DNA of 64,000 bases from Mytilus californianus (lineage: Eukaryota > Mollusca > Bivalvia > Mytilida > Mytilidae): contig NW_026262690.1 of assembly GCF_021869535.1 (NCBI RefSeq), forward strand, positions 9,783,501 to 9,847,500, read 5' to 3'. A program made the position numbers and the translations under genes. The notes under the pieces are model-generated. The model did no database searches. It had not been told where the DNA came from and saw only the letters and a list, made by a program, of their open reading frames with translations. Shown here in pieces: positions 1 through 11,464 of the stretch. Each line of letters starts with the position of its first letter. Position 1 is the stretch's first letter.

Positions 1-1110
1 CCAACGATGACGATTTTATGTAACGTCAAGTATTCCTGTAATAACCCTCTTCGTGTGCACTTTGAACCAAACGATTCAGTTTGGAAGCCAAGTATATATA
101 TAACGTTGGGGTCATACTTACAAAAAGATCAAGAACAGAACAAATAAAATTCGTCCGTCTTATTTGCTTGAAAAAGCTATAATGATTTTTTTTATACAAT
201 TACAAAGCAGTATTTTAACCTTTTAAAGCAAATCTAGCCGTTCCAAAATTAATTGTACCTTGATTGCTATCCATATTACTTATATAAAATGCAAAATTTT
301 ATTATACTTAAAACATTGGAGACATCGAAAAATGTGCACAAGACAATATATTCAAGTTATATTTCCTACATTGTTTGTCATTATGTCACAGTGAAAAAAT
401 GACAAAAATTGATTATGAGACTTTTCGGACATTTTGTAAAAGATTTTGTAAAATCACTGTTTTTGTTATATTTGCAATATTTCAATAAGGGATTTTGTTA
501 ATTTTATTGTGAAAGGTTTAAGTCAAGTTTAGAAAATTAAGATAATCTAATTTCATGTTTTAATTTGATTTTCAATTAGCGACATTTTACTTCAATTGAT
601 CTATTATTCGTAAATGTTTAATGTCTTTAATTTCATGAATAAGTCTGTATGTTCTATTGTTAATTATTATCTATGTGCTAATTTTGCTGTAATCCCTTAA
701 TTGAATTTTCTCACTCATTTAGAGAAATATTTGTCAAGTCTACTCTAGTAATTTTTGGTTTGTTATATAAACTGTTTTATTATTTTGATGTGGCAGATTG
801 GATTTAGTATTACACTGAGCAGTTCCAACTCTGTACAATTGTATTCCATGCTGAACTTATTAAATTATACATCGCGCTAACCAGATTCTGTGTCTTTTGT
901 TGCAAGAGCTAGTCCCAGAGTCAGAGTCCTTGCAGACTCGTCGTACTGTTTATTGTGTGTGTGTGGTTCCAGGCCAACACATAACCCAGTCACAAGATAC
1001 ACCCAGTTTCTATTTGTGACAATTAAATGAAACGAGATCGAGCTTGGAATCTAAGATGGACTATTTATTTTATTTGTTTTTTTATGTGAAGAATTATTTT
1101 GTGTTTTCAG
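1..1110. other. AT-rich non-coding stretch, probably intron of the upstream gene
   Basis: No convincing coding exon was found. A TATA-like run near 90-105 and the more GC-rich 890-1020 block ending in GTGACA resemble parts of a solo LTR, but no matching short target duplication is visible, so no LTR is called. Confidence 0.4.
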
Positions 1111-1164
1111 GAAATTTTAAATAAAGCTCAGAAAATGTTTAAAGATACAGAAACAAGTTTAAAG
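1111..1164 (+). CDS. Possible internal exon of the unidentified upstream gene
   Basis: After a good acceptor (TTTTCAG at 1104-1110) 18 codons run open in phase 0, rich in Lys, Glu and Thr. The next GT is poorly placed, but AAG followed by GCATGT at 1165 would be a GC-type donor and joins in phase with the exon at 2112. Phase and composition are the only support, so this exon is tentative. Confidence 0.35.
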
Positions 1165-1254
1165 GCATGTAACAAAATTAAACATATTAAATCATCGATT
1201 TTGTACACGATCAAGACACACATACATTCAACTTATTGAAAGTCCTACTTATAA

Positions 1255-1425
1255 AAGAGAGGCAAAAGATACCAAAGGAACATTCAAACTCACAATTCGA
1301 AAACAAACTGACAACGTCATAGCAAAAAAACGAAAAAAGACCAAAACACAAGATAGAAAACTAAAGACAGAGCAATACGAACCCCACCAAAAACCGGGGT
1401 GATCTCAGGTGCTTCTGGTGATGAG
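1255..1425 (-). repeat. Mytilus-type dispersed repeat, minus orientation
   Basis: The stretch has the wording I recognise from a very common mussel repeat (AAACTGACAACG, then GAAAACTAAAG, then CGAACCCCACCAAAAAC and GGTGATCTCAGGTGC). It is a decayed copy in reverse orientation. It has no coding content and is useful mainly as a taxonomic marker. Confidence 0.55.
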
Positions 1426-2111
1426 AAAAAAAATCTTACAAAATAATCAAATTGAAGGTAGGTTTTGATATACGTTTAAAACTAGCACCAAAAAATACTG
1501 TGCTTATAATTGCTTATATCCACGTCATTTGGACTCACTGCATCTCCTTATTTTAAAACTTTTCCAAGGTTAGCAACATCATCAGTGTCTCTTGTCTCTG
1601 TGAAAAAAAATACCTATATAATTTAATATAACACTAAAGTATACAGGTATTCTTTTCCTGTGTGATTTCACCCTTTTGCATATCTATATGTTTAATCCAT
1701 TCACTACCTGAGATATGGTATAGACATTTAAAATATAACTTATATTGCCTCTTTAGATGTTTTATTGACGCGTTTTATGCATCTAATTCAATATTTCCAT
1801 TTAAAATAGAACAGTAAAAGTTATTAGAATTTAACTAATATTATACAGATTATAAAATGCATCCTCATTTTGATGTTGAATTGTTATAAATATTGTATTG
1901 TGGAGAAGATACCATAGTCAACGTTCAAGAGTGCAAGTATAGATACGAAATAAATCGCCGTGGCTATCTTTGTATTTTGGCTTCTTAAAGTGATATTGTC
2001 TCTTGTTCATTGCTGTTCTGTACTCTTTTCAAATGTGTTTATTAAAAAAGATGTCCGACCTTGCCATGTTATTTATTTCAAACTGTTTTTTTTTTTTAAA
2101 CTAAATTTCAG

Positions 2112-2257
2112 ACCACGAATGTGTCAGATACAAGATTTTCAAGAGATACTCTGCCTCGAGAGCGGCATTATCGCTGGTTTGTTACGCCAGAAGAAGCTAC
2201 AAAGATGTTGTCAAGTACTGACCTCCCAGTTCTAGGATTAAAGAAAAGAAGATACAA
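2112..2257 (+). CDS. Internal exon of an unidentified upstream gene
   Basis: The exon is preceded by TTTCAG and followed by GTAAGG, with 48 open codons plus two bases. The peptide is basic and hydrophilic and includes RHYRWFVTPEEATKML and ends LGLKKRRYK. The split last codon (AA) is completed by the A that begins the exon at 2974. I do not recognise the family. Splice sites, phase match and non-repetitive composition support a real gene. The Met-initiated open frame starting at 1960 overlaps it in another frame and is a shadow. Confidence 0.75.
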
Positions 2258-2973
2258 GTAAGGTGTATTTTCATGATAATCTGAACAGTTAAGTTAAGCT
2301 ATTGATTGATATAGATTACACTTTGAACTAAGAACTTCTATACATACTGGATGTATTCACTTTATGTGATTCTAGTGTACCGTAGTACATAGAAATCATA
2401 CAAAGGCTCTAAACTGCTGTTAATACTTCAGGTATATGAACAATAGTAAGAGAATTTCATAGAACGATGTAGGAATCAGCTTCATATCGGGTTTTAAATA
2501 ATATATATGATTCCAATTTCCGTACACCCTATTCATGTTTCTGAATAATCTTCTTTTTAGTAAACTCGACACCCGATTTATGTTTCTGAATAACCATCTC
2601 AGTAAACTCGAAACCACCCTATTCACGTTTCTGAATAACCTTCTCTCTACAGTAAACTCCAAACCACCCGATTCATGTTTCTAAATAACCTTCTCACTAC
2701 AGTAAACTCCAAACTACCCGATTCATGTTTCTAAATAACCTTCTCACTACAGTAAACTCGGAACCAATAGTTTGGAAAGCCAAAATATCTTCTTATTGGC
2801 AAATAATCCTATATAGCATATTTAGTGGCTAACGGAATTATACAAATATGGTTCAGGAAATTTTCTAAGTAAACCATGGTTAAACTTTACATGAATAACT
2901 ATTAGGCCGATAAATAAAATCCTTTCGTTTTATTTTTGCATTTAGTGATTTATGATTGATATCTTTTCTACAG
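2258..2973 (+). other. Last intron of the upstream gene, with a ~50-bp minisatellite
   Basis: The intron has GT-AG ends. At about 2520-2765 it carries roughly five copies of a 49-50-bp unit (core GATTCATGTTTCTAAATAAC and CACTACAGTAAACTC). The unit contains CTACAG, which resembles the real acceptor TTCTACAG at 2966-2973, a weak parallel to the arrays in PARP1. Confidence 0.7.
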
Positions 2974-3283
2974 ACATCCATTTAAAGCAGTGCAAGAAGC
3001 TGTCTTAGGATCACGCAATATTGATAGTACAGAAACATTTCGCAAAGGACACACGACCGACAGATCTGAGAAATCTACTGGTAGCAAAAATTCAAAAGAC
3101 AGCAATAATAACAGTGAATCAGATGTTTTTGTAAATGCCTATGGAACAGACGACAAAAAGGGGACTTCCTTTACCACTAAACAGGTTACTTTGAAAAAAC
3201 GATTTCATAGTGACTCCGATGTTCTTAATAATATTGAACCAAGGAGTGTCAGGCATAGCAGTAGGGTTAAAAAAGATTTCTAA
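2974..3283 (+). CDS. Terminal coding exon of the unidentified upstream gene
   Basis: It follows the acceptor TTCTACAG and reads 103 codons to TAA at 3281-3283. The peptide is polar and looks disordered: a Ser/Asn/Asp-rich middle, then a basic tail with RSVRHSSRVKKDF at the C-terminus. No catalytic motif, signal peptide or membrane segment is visible. Low complexity of the tail makes it hard to place in a family. A + strand frame at 3210-3431 overlaps it and is a shadow. The gene would transcribe toward PARP1, about 21 kb upstream of the PARP1 start, with only repeats between. Confidence 0.75.
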
Positions 3284-3551
3284 AAGAAGAAGGAGAAAAA
3301 GAAAGTTTTATTTTCCTATTACGTGCATGGAGATGAAGATATTTAACATCAATGATTCAACAGATGAACCCATTAAGTTACATACATTCATAACGAAACG
3401 AACGATATGTATAAGCTTCAAAGTAGAATAATTACAGATGTATGTTTCATTATTATACGTTATTTTGATTGGCTAACAGCAATCTCGCGTCATTCTTCAT
3501 TTCAAAATGAATTGCATGAATTGAAACATACATGATGACACATGTTTCCAC

Positions 3552-3557
3552 AATAAA
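3552..3557 (+). terminator. AATAAA polyadenylation signal of the upstream gene
   Basis: A canonical AATAAA lies about 270 bp after the TAA stop at 3281, followed by GTGCACAGG and AT-rich DNA. It implies a short 3' UTR. Identified by motif and position only. Confidence 0.6.
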
Positions 3558-3623
3558 GTGCACAGGTAAATAAAAGAAAAACTTGATAGTAATCGTGTTT
3601 TCATGATCATAGCGAAAAAATGT

Positions 3624-3795
3624 AATTATAAGTATTGAATGCTTCTTTTAGTAATTTCATAGGGTTGTAAAAGCGTTGACCGTGCGTACATTTTTAGAAT
3701 GAAGCGCTTTCGCGCTTCATACAAAATGTACTTTGGTCAACGCATTTACACCCCCAATGAATTAACAAAAAGAAGCATTCAATTCTTAAATAAAT
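3624..3795. mobile_element. Short hairpin MITE
   Basis: The two halves are imperfect reverse complements over almost the whole length: ATAAGTATTGAATGCTTCTT on the left and AAGAAGCATTCAATTCTTAA on the right, meeting at GAAGCGCTTTCGCGCTTC. There is no coding capacity. It could fold into a nearly full-length stem-loop, as expected for a foldback MITE. Confidence 0.75.
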
Positions 3796-3949
3796 ACTTA
3801 GTAGTACATTATACAATATGCTACCAAAGAAATGGTGTGACATAGCTCCATAATTTCACTCTTGTATATGTGCAAAAATAACTAGTAACTAGTATCATTG
3901 CGTATATATCATGTGTAGTTCATATTTGTTCAGTAATGATAATTTGGCT

Positions 3950-4445
3950 GTAATCATAAAAACTAAGATAAATTATTAACGAGACAGACAAACAAATTTA
4001 TTAGTTGTAATTGGCTTTGAACTAGCTTTCAGTAATTGCAGGTACTCCTTTTTCGATGCTTTGCGTCTATTGTTTTTATGTTAGTTGTTTTTGTGCCTCG
4101 CATCGATTTTTCGGTTAGCCAATTGCAACTGGTGTTTGCTTTTATGCTCTTATGCTAACAAACATGTTTAACCCCGCCACATTCGTTATGTGCCTGTCCC
4201 AAGTCAGGAGCCTGTAGTTCAGTGGTTGTCGTTTTGTCATGCCTGTCATAATTGTATTTCATAAATTGTTTTGTTATGAATTAGGTCGTTGCATGGTTTT
4301 CAAAATTGAATTGTTTTACATTTTTTATTTCGGAGCATACGGTATGCCTTTTTTCTCATTGTCTATAATTGTTTATTTCCACTTCATTTGAAATTTGGTG
4401 GATAGTTGTCTCATTGGCAATCATACTACATCTCCTTATCTTTAT
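3950..4445 (+). repeat. Near-complete Mytilus dispersed repeat
   Basis: The stretch includes AACCCCGCCACATTCG, GTGCCTGTCCCAAGTCAGG, AGCCTGTAGTTCAGTGGTTG and, at the 3' end, GTCTCATTGGCAATCATAC. I recognise this order as one of the commonest interspersed repeats in Mytilus. There is no ORF. Fragments of the same family appear near 6060, 41893 and 53090. This is the main basis for the genus-level call. Confidence 0.7.
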
Positions 4446-4614
4446 AAACATTTACTTCATTAAAAAAAACTCCATTTAGAACATATGAACATACAAATTA
4501 GAAACATGAGATATCGAAATAATATACATTGTATTAGATATGACATCTATAAATGTTTCAATCTTATCTGATTAGCAACCCAGTCCTACCCGTGTAAATG
4601 TAAATGCTCTTTTG

Positions 4615-5520
4615 TTCCGACGTTGGAAAGTTCCGGGCGAATAGAACTAACTAGCCGAAAAGTTCCGGAGGAACTTATTAACTAGTTACTTTGTTCTTCC
4701 TCCGGTTTAAAAGTTCCACCGGAACAAAGTGACTAGTTGAAAAGTTCCAACGGAACATATCAACTAGTTAGAAAGTTCCTTTTTGCCAAATTAGTCAAAA
4801 CCGGAACTAACAAACTAGCCCAAAAGTTCCAACGGAACTTATCAACCAGGCAGAAAGTTCCATTTGGAGAATTGATGCAAAGTACAAGCGCAACATATTA
4901 TATTTGAACCTTTCAAAGGGAAACCAAGATACTGATTACAAAAGTCAAAAGGAACTTATCAACTAGCCACAAAGTTCCTCTTTGGCAAATAAGTCAAAAC
5001 CGGAACTAACAAACTAGCCCAAAAGTTCCAACGGAACTTATCAACCAGTCAAAAGTTCCATTTGGAGAATTGATGCACAGAACCACATGAGGAGGGGGGT
5101 ATTCTTCCCTCTCTTGAGGGTACTATGAATACTAAATTTGCATGATAATGCAACTTATTCCGTTTTATGTGAGCTATGAAATACAACTTAAATTTTGCAT
5201 ATTTGTCCCCAAAGAAACCCCTTTCAGTGCGTTGGGTATTCTTGTAATTAATGATTTGCTCTTAAATATACTGATACTCATTCTTCCCCCTCTTTCTACA
5301 AAAAGGACGAAATATGGTATATTCAGAACGATGTAACTAGTTGTTCTGTTCCGCCAGAACTATTCAACTAGCTACATTGTTTCGGGACTTTTCAACTAGC
5401 TACTTTTTTCCGGAACTTTTCGACTGCACTCGGAACAAAACAACTAGTTGGAAAGTTCCATCGAAACGAAATAACTAGTTGAAAAGTTCAGCCGGAACAA
5501 AGTAACTGACGGATCATAGT
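4615..5520. repeat. Palindromic GTTCC/GGAAC satellite with ACTAGT spacers
   Basis: Many copies of AAGTTCC and GGAACTT (or GGAACAAA) alternate with AACTAGTT-type palindromes. The block around 4788-4880 recurs at 4990-5080, both copies ending in GGAGAATTGATGCA. Density is highest at 4615-4870, 4945-5070 and 5330-5515; 5080-5325 is ordinary sequence. Copies differ in spacing, so this is a degenerate cluster rather than a clean array. Confidence 0.7.
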
Positions 5521-5649
5521 GGCTGTTACATAAACAGCAATTCATTGATGGTACCTTATTAACAGTTGACGTCAGAGGACGATACCTTGGGTACTGACTA
5601 TCATTAAATGTATATATGTTAAGATATTATCCTATCCATTTCAAAAGCC

Positions 5650-6062
5650 CAAGTTGAAGCTTATTATATGGTATGAGTTTAGATGAAGCTTATTACATGG
5701 TATGAGTTTAGTTGAAGCTTATTGCATGGTATGAGATTAGTTGAAGCTTATTATATGGAATGAGATTAGTTGAAGCTTATTATATGGTATGAGATTAGTT
5801 GAAGCTTATTATATGGTATGAGTTTAGTTGAAGCTTATATGGTATGTGTTTAGTTGAAGCTTATTATATGGTATGAGTTTAGTTGAAGCTTATTATATGG
5901 TATGTGTTTATTTGAAGCTTATTATATGGTATGAGTTTAGTTAAAGCTTATTATATGGTATGAGTTTAGTTTAAGCTTATTATATGGTATGAGTTTAGCT
6001 AAAGCTTATTATATGATATGTGTTTAGTTGAATCTTATTATATGGTATGAGTTTAGTTGACC
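5650..6062. repeat. 29-bp minisatellite
   Basis: About 14 copies of a 29-bp unit (TTGAAGCTTATTATATGGTA plus TGAGTTTAG) with scattered substitutions and a few shortened copies. Each unit has a HindIII-type AAGCTT. There is no sign of coding. Confidence 0.9.
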
Positions 6063-6964
6063 TTTGAAGGCCGTACGGGCACCTGTAGTTATTCAAATCT
6101 TTGTCATCATTTGATATGTATGACTGATTGATTGTTGGTTGTTTAACGTCCAGTGGCAAATATTTGATGCATGTTCAGGATCTGTATGGATTGTTGTCTT
6201 CTTTACAATCATGATCAAAACTATCCATGTTTTCAAACAATTTTGAAACGGTGTCATGTTTCTTAGTCAATTTCCTTCATGCTTTTAAAAAAGGTTAAAC
6301 TACCATGTAAATTCGCTGTGGTCGTGTTTAGAATAACGTTTGTTATTTTGATGGACGTAGTATTCATATAATAACGGAAGACTATCAAATAAATGATTTT
6401 GACATCATGAAATGAAACTGCATGATACCAAAGTTCACTTTGATGCACCGTTTGCGCATTTCAAAATTGTATTTTTATCAGTGGTGGTCAGGATCAATTA
6501 TTAGAAATCCTAAAGTATCTAAATTTGAAGAGCAATACATCAACAGGAACACATAAAATTGAGCAATAATAACGATTCACAAATGTAAGGAGTTTAAATG
6601 GAGGTATGATTCTCGTTGGTGTAATAAGTTGTAATATGCCAACGTAGTTCACAAAGACAATAAGTTTTAAAAGTTGGATATAGCTAAACTTATTGGCCAA
6701 TGTTATACTTATTTTATGTCCTTTTTGGTCATGTATCTCTTTAACTGTTTCGGTTCTTATACATCCTTGGCTTTCAAATATTCGTCTTTGAGCATTTCTG
6801 ATGAAGGAAAAACCACAAAAGTGCTTCGGACGCTTGAAATTTATAAAGTGTTTTTTATTTAGAACTATTTGTAGTACCGTATTTTGATTCTGGCACTAAT
6901 TTCATCGTGTTTTTTTAACTTTTAATGGAGATGCTATATATTGCATGTGTTGAATGTATTGATA
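6063..6964. other. Non-coding stretch with a fragment of the Mytilus repeat
   Basis: The start (GAAGGCCGTACGGGCACCTG) matches the middle of the dispersed repeat family seen at 3950. The rest is unique AT-rich DNA in which I see no gene. Confidence 0.5.
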
Positions 6965-7825
6965 TCTTATGCTATTAATGTCGATGTGTGTTTTATGTAT
7001 TAGATGTAAGCCTCTCAGATATCTTATGCTATTAATGTATATGTGTGTTTTATGTATTAGATGTAAGCCTCTCAGATATCTTATGCTATTAATGTCTATG
7101 TGTGTTTTATGTATTAGATGTAAGTCTCTCAGTTATCTTATGCTATTAATGTCTATGTGTGTTTTATGTATTAGATGTAAGCCTCTCAGATATCTTATGC
7201 TATTAATGTCTATGTGAGTTTTATGTATTAGATGTAAGCCTCTCATATATCTTATGCTATTAACGTCTATGTGTGTTTTATGTATTAGATGTAAGCCTCT
7301 CAGATATCTTATGCTATTAATGTCTATGTGTGTTTTATGTATTAGATGTAAGCCTCTCAGATATCTTATGCTATTAATGTCTATGTGTGTTTTATGTACT
7401 AGATGTAAGCCTCTCATATATCTTATGCTATTAATGTCTATGTGTGTTTTATGTATTAGATGTAAGCCTCTCAGATATCTTATGCTATTAATGTCTATGT
7501 GTGTTTTATGTATTAGATGTTAGCCTCTCAGATATCTTATGCTATTAATGTCTATGTGTGTTTTATGTATTAGATGTAAGCCTCTCAGATATCTTATGCT
7601 ATTAATGTCTATGTGTGTTTTATGTATTAGATGTAAGTCTCTCAGATATCTTATGCTATTAATGTCTATGTGTGTTTTATGTATTAGATGTAAGCCTCTC
7701 AGATATCTTATGCTATTAATGTCTATGTGTGTTTTATGTATTAGATGTAAGCCTCCGAGATATCTTATGCTTTTAATGTCTATGTGTGTTTTATGTATTA
7801 GATGTAAGCCTCTCAGATATGAGAG
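6965..7825. repeat. 57-bp minisatellite, about 15 copies
   Basis: The unit (TTATGCTATTAATGTCTATG and then TGTGTTTTATGTATTAGATG) recurs every 57 bp from 6966 to 7764. Because 57 is divisible by three, some frames on both strands stay open across the array and give repetitive hypothetical proteins. Copies differ mostly by single substitutions and no splice sites or initiation context frame them, so they are not genes. Confidence 0.95.
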
Positions 7826-8376
7826 GATTAAATCTGATTTACATAGACCAGAGACATTATATGTCTCTGCATAGACGTAATAAATAAATAGTTTAATCTT
7901 TTCTCTTGTTCTAAAAAGAGCAATTAGTTTTGATAAAACAGGAAATGTGTCATTATCTCAAATTTTCTAGATGCAGTAACACTTTCAGAAGATGTTTTGT
8001 AGTTGTGGATTTGGAATGAAATCTTAAGTGCAGTCTATTTTAAAGTTGATAAATGATAACACTTCTATATAAATGTATATGTTGCTTTGCTTTATATGTT
8101 GCATGTATTTATTGATATGTGCTGCTTGTATTAATTGCATATGTTGTGTATGTACATATGTTGCTATTCAATGATTGGTTCTGTTATTTTATTCTATATC
8201 AGTCGGTTAAAGAGCTCTAAAGATATCATGTTCTATGTTCATTTGTATATATATGAACACCCGACTTTAAATAAAGATTACTTTACTTTACTTTAATTTA
8301 CTTGTACATGAAAAAGACATAAAGTGATTTAAAATATGTACATTGTTATTTATGTAGAGGAGAACAGTTGGTGTCA
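7826..8376. other. Non-coding, with a retroposon-like tail
   Basis: At 8255-8300 ACTTTAAATAAAGATTACTT is followed by a CTTTA/ACTTT microsatellite, which looks like the 3' tail of a non-LTR retroelement on the + strand. Otherwise the stretch is AT-rich with no gene. Confidence 0.4.
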
Positions 8377-8870
8377 TCAATTTGTGGTAACATGCATGTT
8401 CCAGTTTATTATTGTCTGAGGAAATAAAACGACTATTTTTAACTTTCTTTTGAGGTAGGTATATTTGCCGAAATGTTTGCGGTTATGTGCTTTTCTTGTT
8501 TTAGTATCTGTTGGTATAATGACTAGCAATGGAATTGCAATGAGTCCATGGGTGACTTCATAAAACATAATCAGTCTGGTTTTATGGCGGCGCTCAGCAC
8601 GTAAGAGCCATTCAAGATTGTTTATCATAGTTGAACACTACTGCTGTTATGGTAGTAAGTATAGCTTTTGTGGATCCCATAAACTACAGTTGTATTCAAG
8701 TGTTGGTCTCACTATGGATTGGTATTCACGGGATTTGGTAATGGTGTTTGATATTTTTAGGTTTCTCTTCAGGAAGTCAAGAGATTTGTTTGCACTTGAT
8801 ATGATATTGTCGTAGTGATTGTTCCATTTTAAATTTGACTGTAAGGTTACACCAAGGATTTAACATCAGC
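8377..8870 (-). pseudogene. LINE relic: C-terminal part of a reverse-transcriptase polyprotein
   Basis: Read on the minus strand, the peptide contains LGVTLQSNLKWNNHYDNII, then REYQSIVRPTLEYNCSLWDP, then (after stops) MINNLEWLLRAERRHKTRL and finally FPQTIINWN. This order is typical of the region downstream of the reverse transcriptase domain in non-LTR retrotransposons of the CR1/Jockey kind. Stops fall between the YNCSLWD and NNLEW motifs, so the copy is dead. Family assignment is from motifs and was not searched. Confidence 0.7.
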
Positions 8871-8909
8871 TGAAATCTCGATGCTTAAATCGTCATGTTG
8901 AAGAAAGGC

Positions 8910-8990
8910 TCAAGTTTTAAGTCTTCCATCTGTGTCAATATCAAGAAATAGTTGCAGAAATGAAGCAGACCTTCTTGTTTCGGTAGTATC
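8910..8990 (-). pseudogene. Short relic of a mussel retroelement ORF
   Basis: The minus strand reads DTTETRRSASFLQLFLDID and then TDGRLKT before a stop. I recognise the pattern DTTET..SAS(Y)L.L.LDID..GRLKT from abundant bivalve retroelement proteins. Only this fragment remains, next to the LINE relic at 8377-8870. Confidence 0.45.
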
Positions 8991-9547
8991 CTTTACTAGT
9001 TTGTTTCAAGTTCACTCAGATATGCAGTTGCTTAGGAACAGAATGAAACGTGTGTGTGTGAGGTGAAAGGGGGCAGGGCGTGCAAACTTCTGAAAGTGAC
9101 GATAAAAAAATAGCACCAGGTTACACACCCTGATTTGTGAGAATTAAGCATTCACTTAAATATTAATCTATATATCGGAAAGTGAAATTAAAGCACTTGC
9201 AAGATGTTTTTTTCTCTTTTTGTCTTAAAGAAGGTTTTGTGTGAATACACGGCATCATATACCCAACAAAAACAAGTCGACCAGTAGGGGTAAACAATTA
9301 GTACTTATTGAAATACCGACTGGTTATTGAAATATTTATCCACCAAACTCAACAAATATGAAATATGTCAAATATTAAGGTAACTGCAAAATGACACCTT
9401 TCGATAATTTAAAATGGCCCCGTCAAGAATTTATTCTTGGTTAAGGATAAAGCATGATAAATGTACGATATCGAATTACAGTTATTGACATAATAGTGCA
9501 AATTGAAAGGAGTAATTGAAAAATTACCTGAACCATGCAGAATCTAC

Positions 9548-9600
9548 AGGCGCTTGGGGAATGTACCCCTTTTTTAATCGAAGTAAAAAAAAAGGGGAAA

Positions 9601-9632
<32 letters not shown>

Positions 9633-9655
9633 GGGGGTTCATTCCCCAAGTGCCC
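9548..9655. repeat. 30-base G tract in the loop of an inverted repeat
   Basis: GCGCTTGGGGAATGTACCCC on the left is answered by GGGGGTTCATTCCCCAAGTG on the right. Between them are AAAAAAAAAGGGGAAA and 30 consecutive G (9601-9630). The tract could form G-quadruplexes held in a stem. The exact G count may be affected by sequencing error. Confidence 0.8.
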
Positions 9656-10073
9656 GTGAACGCGACTTATTACTGGATTTCTCGTTACACAATTTGATAG
9701 TTCACATCAAGCAGAAAATGTCTAACACCTTTTAACTGTACTTTCTTAAAAGTTTGACAAAGACCTGCATATTCACATAAAACACATGCAAACAAGCTGT
9801 AAAACATAAGATATATCATTAACAAGAGTGTACTTACTGAAATGTCTCGCCTGCTTTACTGATCTTTGATTTTATGTTGATAGTCCTAAATATAAAGCTT
9901 TACTACAAGTATCACATAAACTTAACATGATCCAAGAAAATGAGGCCAAGGTCAGATAAACCAAACCGGAAATTCATGTACACCTCACAATCATTCAATA
10001 CACAAAACATATTTAAGTCTCCCAAACGAAGTTTGGGAAGACTTATTGGTTTTGCTCAGTTCTTATTATTAAG

Positions 10074-10118
10074 TCGCCAAAACGGAGTTTTGGGGACTTT
10101 ATGTTTTTGTCCCGTTTC

Positions 10119-10157
<39 letters not shown>

Positions 10158-11183
10158 TTAACCCTAATTTGTCCGACCATTTTCTTCCAAGCCTTAAATG
10201 ATGGAAACTTTATTTGGTATGATGTTGGGGTAGTATCCCTAGTGGTGCATTCGCTATTCTTTATTTTCAAATGGGGGTCAACTTGGCACTTTTTGGGGGG
10301 CGGAACATGGGTGGGGTCATTTTTCGACTATTGATTCGCTACTGACTAGTAGAACCTTTAAGTTTTGTGTAACACAAGAGACCGATGTCCAGGTGTCCAT
10401 TCCACATTTTTTATTTCAGCCCGGGGTCATCTTGGCATTATTTTAGGGGGTCAATTTTCATGGAACATTCTAGAACAATAGTCATGTGATTTGTCATGTG
10501 ATAGTATTGAATTATTCCTATGTACTTTTTATGTTATATAATGATAGATTATTACAGGTAGCACCATATGTATCTGTAATTCAAACTTTGGAATTTTTAA
10601 AATGGCCGCCGTTACCATGGAAACTGCAAAAATGAGAATTTTGTTTAAAATGCTTCAAATTTAATGAAATTTTACAGAGATGTTAACGAGTGTATGTAGA
10701 TTTGGAATTTGACTTTGGAATTTCCAAAATGGCCGCCGTTGCCATGGAAACAACAAAAATGCGAAAAATTTTGATTTGGTCCAATCTTTATGAAATTTGA
10801 CAGTAATGTGACCTGCCATGTGTAGATGTGCCATCCGACTTTGGAATTTTCAAAATGGCTGCCGTTACCATGGAAACTGCAAAAATGTCAAAAAACTCAA
10901 AATGCTTCAAACTTAATGCACAAATGTTGACTGTCTTATGTAAATGTGGCATTTGACTTTGGAATTTCCAAAATGGCCACCGTAACCATGGAAACACGAA
11001 TGCCTAAATTTAAAAATTGGTCCAATTTTTATGAAACTTGTAAGTAATGTGACCTGTCACGTGTAGATGTGATATCCGACTTTGAAATTTCAAAATGGCT
11101 GCTGTTACCATGGAAACAGCAGAACAATGGTTGGGGGCCGTTTTGGCGACTTTTGTGTTAGCATCATAACACAGGATTACTTG
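10074..11183 (+). mobile_element. Level-3 HINE/Helentron-like element
   Basis: It begins TCGCCAAAACGGAGTTTTGG and has a (TTA)n microsatellite at about 10118-10158. Its core of five or six units (10570-11130) is built on CAAAATGGCCGCCGTTACC and ATGGAAACTGCAAAAATG. It ends with the inverted 5' end (CCGTTTTGGCGACTT), the hairpin GTGTTA-GCATCA-TAACAC and CTTG before TT. It sits inside the TTA microsatellite of the level-2 element. No protein is encoded; the frames across the TTA repeat are spurious. Confidence 0.7.
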
Positions 11184-11464
11184 TTATTCTTGCTCTTCCG
11201 CCACTTTTTTGAATGAACTTGTCCGCACCATTTCTCCAAAACCGCTTGTCAGATTTACTTTAGGTTTCACAATATGTTAGATTAACATGTCTAGTGGTGC
11301 AATCAGGGTTTCGTTTGTGCATTGGGGTCTAAAAAGGGGTACTTTGAGGGGCCAAAAGAAGGGAGGGGTTTACTATAGAACCCTATTGGATTTTTTTTTC
11401 TTTTTTCAAATGATTATAACTTGAAAACCGTTAGTAATAGACACAATCTTTATAATTAAAAATG

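Noticed and set aside
1..1021. Possible solo LTR (TG...GTGACA with a TATATATA run)
   Set aside because: No matching short target duplication at the presumed ends, and no primer-binding site or retroviral genes nearby.
6969..7874. Repetitive proteins of 80-111 residues on both strands
   Set aside because: They are produced by a 57-bp minisatellite whose length is a multiple of three; no splice sites, start context or domain.
10043..10334. Frames containing poly-Asn, poly-Tyr or poly-Leu
   Set aside because: They read through the (TTA)n microsatellite of a mobile element.
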